Assembly: GCA_002336405.1 (NCBI GenBank)
Contig: DDEJ01000093.1
Location: 14,745 to 30,645 of the forward strand
Source: Rhodobacteraceae bacterium UBA1957
Lineage (GTDB): Bacteria; Pseudomonadota; Alphaproteobacteria; Rhodobacterales; Rhodobacteraceae
DNA length: 15,901 bases
Direction of reading: 5' to 3'
Made by a program: the position numbers and the translations under genes. The notes below the pieces were generated by a model. That model ran no database searches and was not told where the DNA came from. It saw nothing but the letters and a program-made list of their open reading frames with translations. How positions within the stretch are numbered: the stretch's first letter is position 1; every line of letters begins with the position of its first letter. Below, one piece after another: positions 13,175 to 15,901 of this stretch.

Positions 13175-14824
13175 TTGTTTCCGTTTCCCAACCGACGCCG
13201 CAACTCAGGTAACCCCGTCATGACACTGCCCACCCTTCGGAAGCAGCTGCTTGTATCCTTTTGCCTTGCCTTATTGATTCTTTCCATAGGCATACCATCC
13301 AATGCGCAATCTTTTGCCTTTAAACAAACTGTTGCAGAATTGGTCGCGAGTAACAAAAAACTGACAAAATTTTATGAGTCAACCGGCTATGCGCCTCTAT
13401 GGATCGGCACAAGTAACCTGCACCGAAGCCGCCGCAGCGCCTTTTTTAAAGCAATTTCTGCAGCCGACACCCATGGGTTGCCAGTGCAGCGTTATAATCC
13501 GAAAATCCTCAAAAAGCAGGCCCAGACGGCGCGGACACAACATGATCTGGCAGCGATCGAAGTTTCAATGAGCCAGACTTTTTTGACCTATGCCGCCGAC
13601 ATTCAGACCGGCCTGCTGATTCCCAAAAAAATCAGTAAGGATATTCAACGCAAAGTTCCCTACCGTGACCATTTTTCTTACTTGAAGAATTTTGCGAACA
13701 GCAACCCTAACGCCTTTCTCAAAGCTCTGCCCCCAACGCATCCCGAATATGCCCGTTTGCAAAGGGAAAAATTGAAATTTGAAAGAATTGTCGCACGCAA
13801 CAGTTGGGGCACATCGCTTGGGTCGGCCCAACTCGAGCCAGGCGACACCGGAAAACAAGTTATAAAGCTCCGCAACAGGCTTATCGCAATGGGCTATCTC
13901 AAGCGGAATTTACGCCGTAAATATGACAGCAAGCTTCAGGCCGCTGTGACCTCCTTTCAAAAAGACCACGGTCTAAACTCGGACGGTGTTGCCGGACCCG
14001 CAACACTAAGTGAACTCAACACACCGGCCAAGCGCAGGCTGCAATCAATTATCGTAGCAATGGAGCGTATGCGCTGGAGCAACAAAGACCTTGGCGACAG
14101 GCATATCCTTGTCAACCTGACCGATTTTACGGCTAAAATCATCCAGAACAATGAGGTCACATTTAGAACACGATCGGTGGTCGGCGCCAATATGGAAAGC
14201 CGCCGGACGCCTGAATTTTCGGATATAATGGAGTTGATGGTCATCAATCCAACTTGGCACGTACCACGCTCGATTGCCGTAACCGAATATCTGCCCGTTT
14301 TACAAGAAGATCCATTGGCACTGGACCACCTTATTTTGTACGATGACTTTGGCCTGCAGGTTAATCGCGCCATGCATGACTTTAATATGTTTGACGAGCA
14401 AACCTTTCCCTTTGATGTGAAACAGCTTCCCTCGCGTGGAAACGCCCTTGGTCTGGTGAAATTTCTATTTCCAAACCCGCATAATATCTATCTGCATGAC
14501 ACACCGGAAAAATCCCTGTTTAGCAAAGACCGACGAACTTTCAGTCACGGCTGTGTCAGATTGCAACAACCTTTTGAATTTGCGTATAATTTGCTCAAAG
14601 CCCAAGAACAATGGCCAGAAGAGTTCTTTAATGCCCAGTTGACCACTGGCATGGAGATCAGCGTCAATCTCAAGGAGCCGGTCCCCGTGCATTTGATCTA
14701 TCGCACAGCAACGGTTCCCACTGACGGGCGTATTAACTTTCGCAGCGACATCTATGGCCGCGACCAGTTGATTTGGCAGGCGCTGTCCAGCCAAGGGGTG
14801 GCGCTGCAAACCGTTCGAGGTTAG
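13175..14824 (+). CDS. L,D-transpeptidase, YcbB/LdtD type
   Basis: A 549-residue periplasmic enzyme that forms 3-3 cross-links between meso-diaminopimelate residues of peptidoglycan stems. A hydrophobic signal sequence or anchor (about residues 24-45) ends near N-A-Q-S. The order is that of the long YcbB family: an N-terminal scaffold domain, a peptidoglycan-binding repeat at about 220-284 (L-E-P-G-D-T-G-K-Q-V and S-D-G-V-A-G-P-A-T), and the YkuD catalytic domain at about 320-480 with a large insertion. The active site is S-H-G-C-V-R with nucleophile Cys460, and His441 lies upstream in Y-L-H-D-T. The TTG start has a strong ribosome site. ATG at 13220 (534 residues) would give a tidier signal peptide and remains possible. 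It is divergent from mepK and 27 bases upstream of lpxD. Confidence 0.93.
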   Translation: MFPFPNRRRNSGNPVMTLPTLRKQLLVSFCLALLILSIGIPSNAQSFAFKQTVAELVASNKKLTKFYESTGYAPLWIGTSNLHRSRRSAFFKAISAADTHGLPVQRYNPKILKKQAQTARTQHDLAAIEVSMSQTFLTYAADIQTGLLIPKKISKDIQRKVPYRDHFSYLKNFANSNPNAFLKALPPTHPEYARLQREKLKFERIVARNSWGTSLGSAQLEPGDTGKQVIKLRNRLIAMGYLKRNLRRKYDSKLQAAVTSFQKDHGLNSDGVAGPATLSELNTPAKRRLQSIIVAMERMRWSNKDLGDRHILVNLTDFTAKIIQNNEVTFRTRSVVGANMESRRTPEFSDIMELMVINPTWHVPRSIAVTEYLPVLQEDPLALDHLILYDDFGLQVNRAMHDFNMFDEQTFPFDVKQLPSRGNALGLVKFLFPNPHNIYLHDTPEKSLFSKDRRTFSHGCVRLQQPFEFAYNLLKAQEQWPEEFFNAQLTTGMEISVNLKEPVPVHLIYRTATVPTDGRINFRSDIYGRDQLIWQALSSQGVALQTVRG

Positions 14825-14851
14825 ACAGAAACCCAACCAGTTGGGAAGACC

Positions 14852-15901
14852 ATGAGCCACACCATTAAAGATATTGCCGCGGCTATCGGCGCCGACGCAA
14901 TGGGAGACGTAGAGCTTCGGGTTGAGATGGTCCGTGAACCAGCCAGCGCCGGTTGTGGGGATCTTGCGCTGGTCATCGATCCCAAATACGCACCGGATCT
15001 GGCGCTTGGGCAAGCAGAAGCCGCGATGGTATGGCCGGGTGCTGATTGGCGGGCAATGGGCCTCAAGGCGGCAATCTCCGCGCCGAGACCGCGCTATGCG
15101 ATGGCGGGCCTATCGGCGCTTATGGACCCTGGCACGGGCTTTCACACGGACCCACAAATTGAGCAAAGCGCCGTGATCGCCAGCGGGGCGGTGATTGGTG
15201 AAAATGTCAGCATCGGGGCGCTTTCGGTGATCAGTGCAGGCGCCGTGATCGGCAATGGCAGCATCATCGGTCCGTTGTGCTTTGTGGGTGCCGACGCAAT
15301 TATTGGCGATGGGGCGTTGCTGCGCGAAGGTGTCAAAGTTGCCAGCAGAGCACGAATTGGCGCGCGGTTTATCGCGCAACCCGGTGCCTGTATCGGCAGC
15401 GACGGCTTCTCTTTTGTAACACCCGAGGTTTCGGCCGTTGAAAACGTACGTGAGACATTGGGTAATCAGGGCGACACAGACCCGCAAAATTGGGCACGCA
15501 TTCATTCACTGGGGTCAGTACAAATTGGCGATGATGTGGAACTCGGTGCCAACAGCTGCATTGATCGCGGCACCGTGCGGGATACCAAGATTGGCAATGG
15601 TGTAAAAATCGACAATTTAGCGCAGATTGGACACAATGTCACAATCGGCAACGACTGTCTGATTTGCGCTCAGGTCGGAATCGCGGGTTCGACGCGGATC
15701 GGCAACAATGTGGTGCTTGGTGGCCAGACCGGCGTAAGCGACAATCTTTTCATTGGCGACCGAGTGATCACCGGTGGGGCAACCAAGGTTTTGAGCAATA
15801 TCCCCGAGGGCCAAGTAATGCTTGGGTATCCAGCGGTTAAGATGGAAACGCACCTTGAAATCTATAAGTCGCTGCGCCGTCTGCCGCGTATGCTGCGGGA
15901 G
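14852..15901 (+). CDS. lpxD: UDP-3-O-(3-hydroxymyristoyl)glucosamine N-acyltransferase LpxD, 3'-truncated by the window
   Basis: The first 350 residues of LpxD, the third enzyme of lipid A synthesis, which transfers a 3-hydroxyacyl chain from acyl carrier protein to UDP-3-O-acylglucosamine. Residues 1-95 form the uridine-binding domain. From about 103 onward a left-handed beta-helix is built of hexapeptide repeats of the I-G-x-x-x type. Catalytic His251 is in Q-I-G-H-N-V. The block G-S-D-G-F-S-F (182-188) and the C-terminal G-Y-P-A-V segment are typical. No stop occurs before the edge; compared with the family length of about 340-365, only a few residues should be missing. The ATG has a GGGAAG ribosome site and is 27 bases from the transpeptidase stop, suggesting cotranscription. 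Downstream partners such as fabZ and lpxA lie outside the view. Confidence 0.95.
   Translation, partial: MSHTIKDIAAAIGADAMGDVELRVEMVREPASAGCGDLALVIDPKYAPDLALGQAEAAMVWPGADWRAMGLKAAISAPRPRYAMAGLSALMDPGTGFHTDPQIEQSAVIASGAVIGENVSIGALSVISAGAVIGNGSIIGPLCFVGADAIIGDGALLREGVKVASRARIGARFIAQPGACIGSDGFSFVTPEVSAVENVRETLGNQGDTDPQNWARIHSLGSVQIGDDVELGANSCIDRGTVRDTKIGNGVKIDNLAQIGHNVTIGNDCLICAQVGIAGSTRIGNNVVLGGQTGVSDNLFIGDRVITGGATKVLSNIPEGQVMLGYPAVKMETHLEIYKSLRRLPRMLRE

Overview
The window looks like chromosomal DNA of a Gram-negative alphaproteobacterium, most likely of the roseobacter/Rhodobacterales type. The clues are an LpxD acyltransferase (lipid A), a Tat-exported MepK-type murein hydrolase, a squalene/phytoene-synthase-like protein of the NDUFAF6 kind, and an HNH protein typical of this group. 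Base composition is moderate. This assignment is inference from protein style, not from a marker gene. No rRNA, tRNA, CRISPR array, insertion sequence, integrase or phage gene was seen, and no gene-free stretch exceeds 300 bases.

Left part (1-4650). Three genes on the minus strand (HNH nuclease, a carboxylesterase, and an AlkA-type DNA glycosylase that overlaps the esterase by 4 bases) lie next to a divergent MFS transporter on the plus strand. The transporter converges on a minus-strand squalene/phytoene-synthase-like gene. A 293-base divergent spacer then leads to a 75-residue orphan protein on the plus strand.

Middle part (4695-12299). A LysR-type regulator on the minus strand faces an eight-gene plus-strand operon: flavin reductase, aldehyde dehydrogenase, luciferase-like (LLM) flavin monooxygenase, PF06684 'amino acid synthesis' protein, alpha/beta hydrolase, a ThDP enzyme with hallmarks of sulfoacetaldehyde acetyltransferase (Xsc), and a carboxymuconolactone-decarboxylase-family protein. 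Together with the regulator that is eight genes, seven of them in the operon proper. Spacings are short or overlapping. A perfect 15-base dyad sits at the predicted start of lysR transcription, in the shared spacer. The enzyme set reads as a complete small-molecule catabolic route: reduced-flavin supply, oxygenation, hydrolysis, aldehyde oxidation and ThDP-dependent C-C or C-S cleavage. I do not recognise a described pathway with this combination. It is the best candidate here for an undescribed system.

Right part (12337-15901). These are cell-envelope genes. A Tat-exported MepK-like murein endopeptidase (minus) is divergent from a YcbB/LdtD-type L,D-transpeptidase (plus). That pair makes and cuts 3-3 peptidoglycan cross-links in enterobacteria. 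lpxD follows the transpeptidase after 27 bases and runs off the right edge, lacking only a short C-terminal end.
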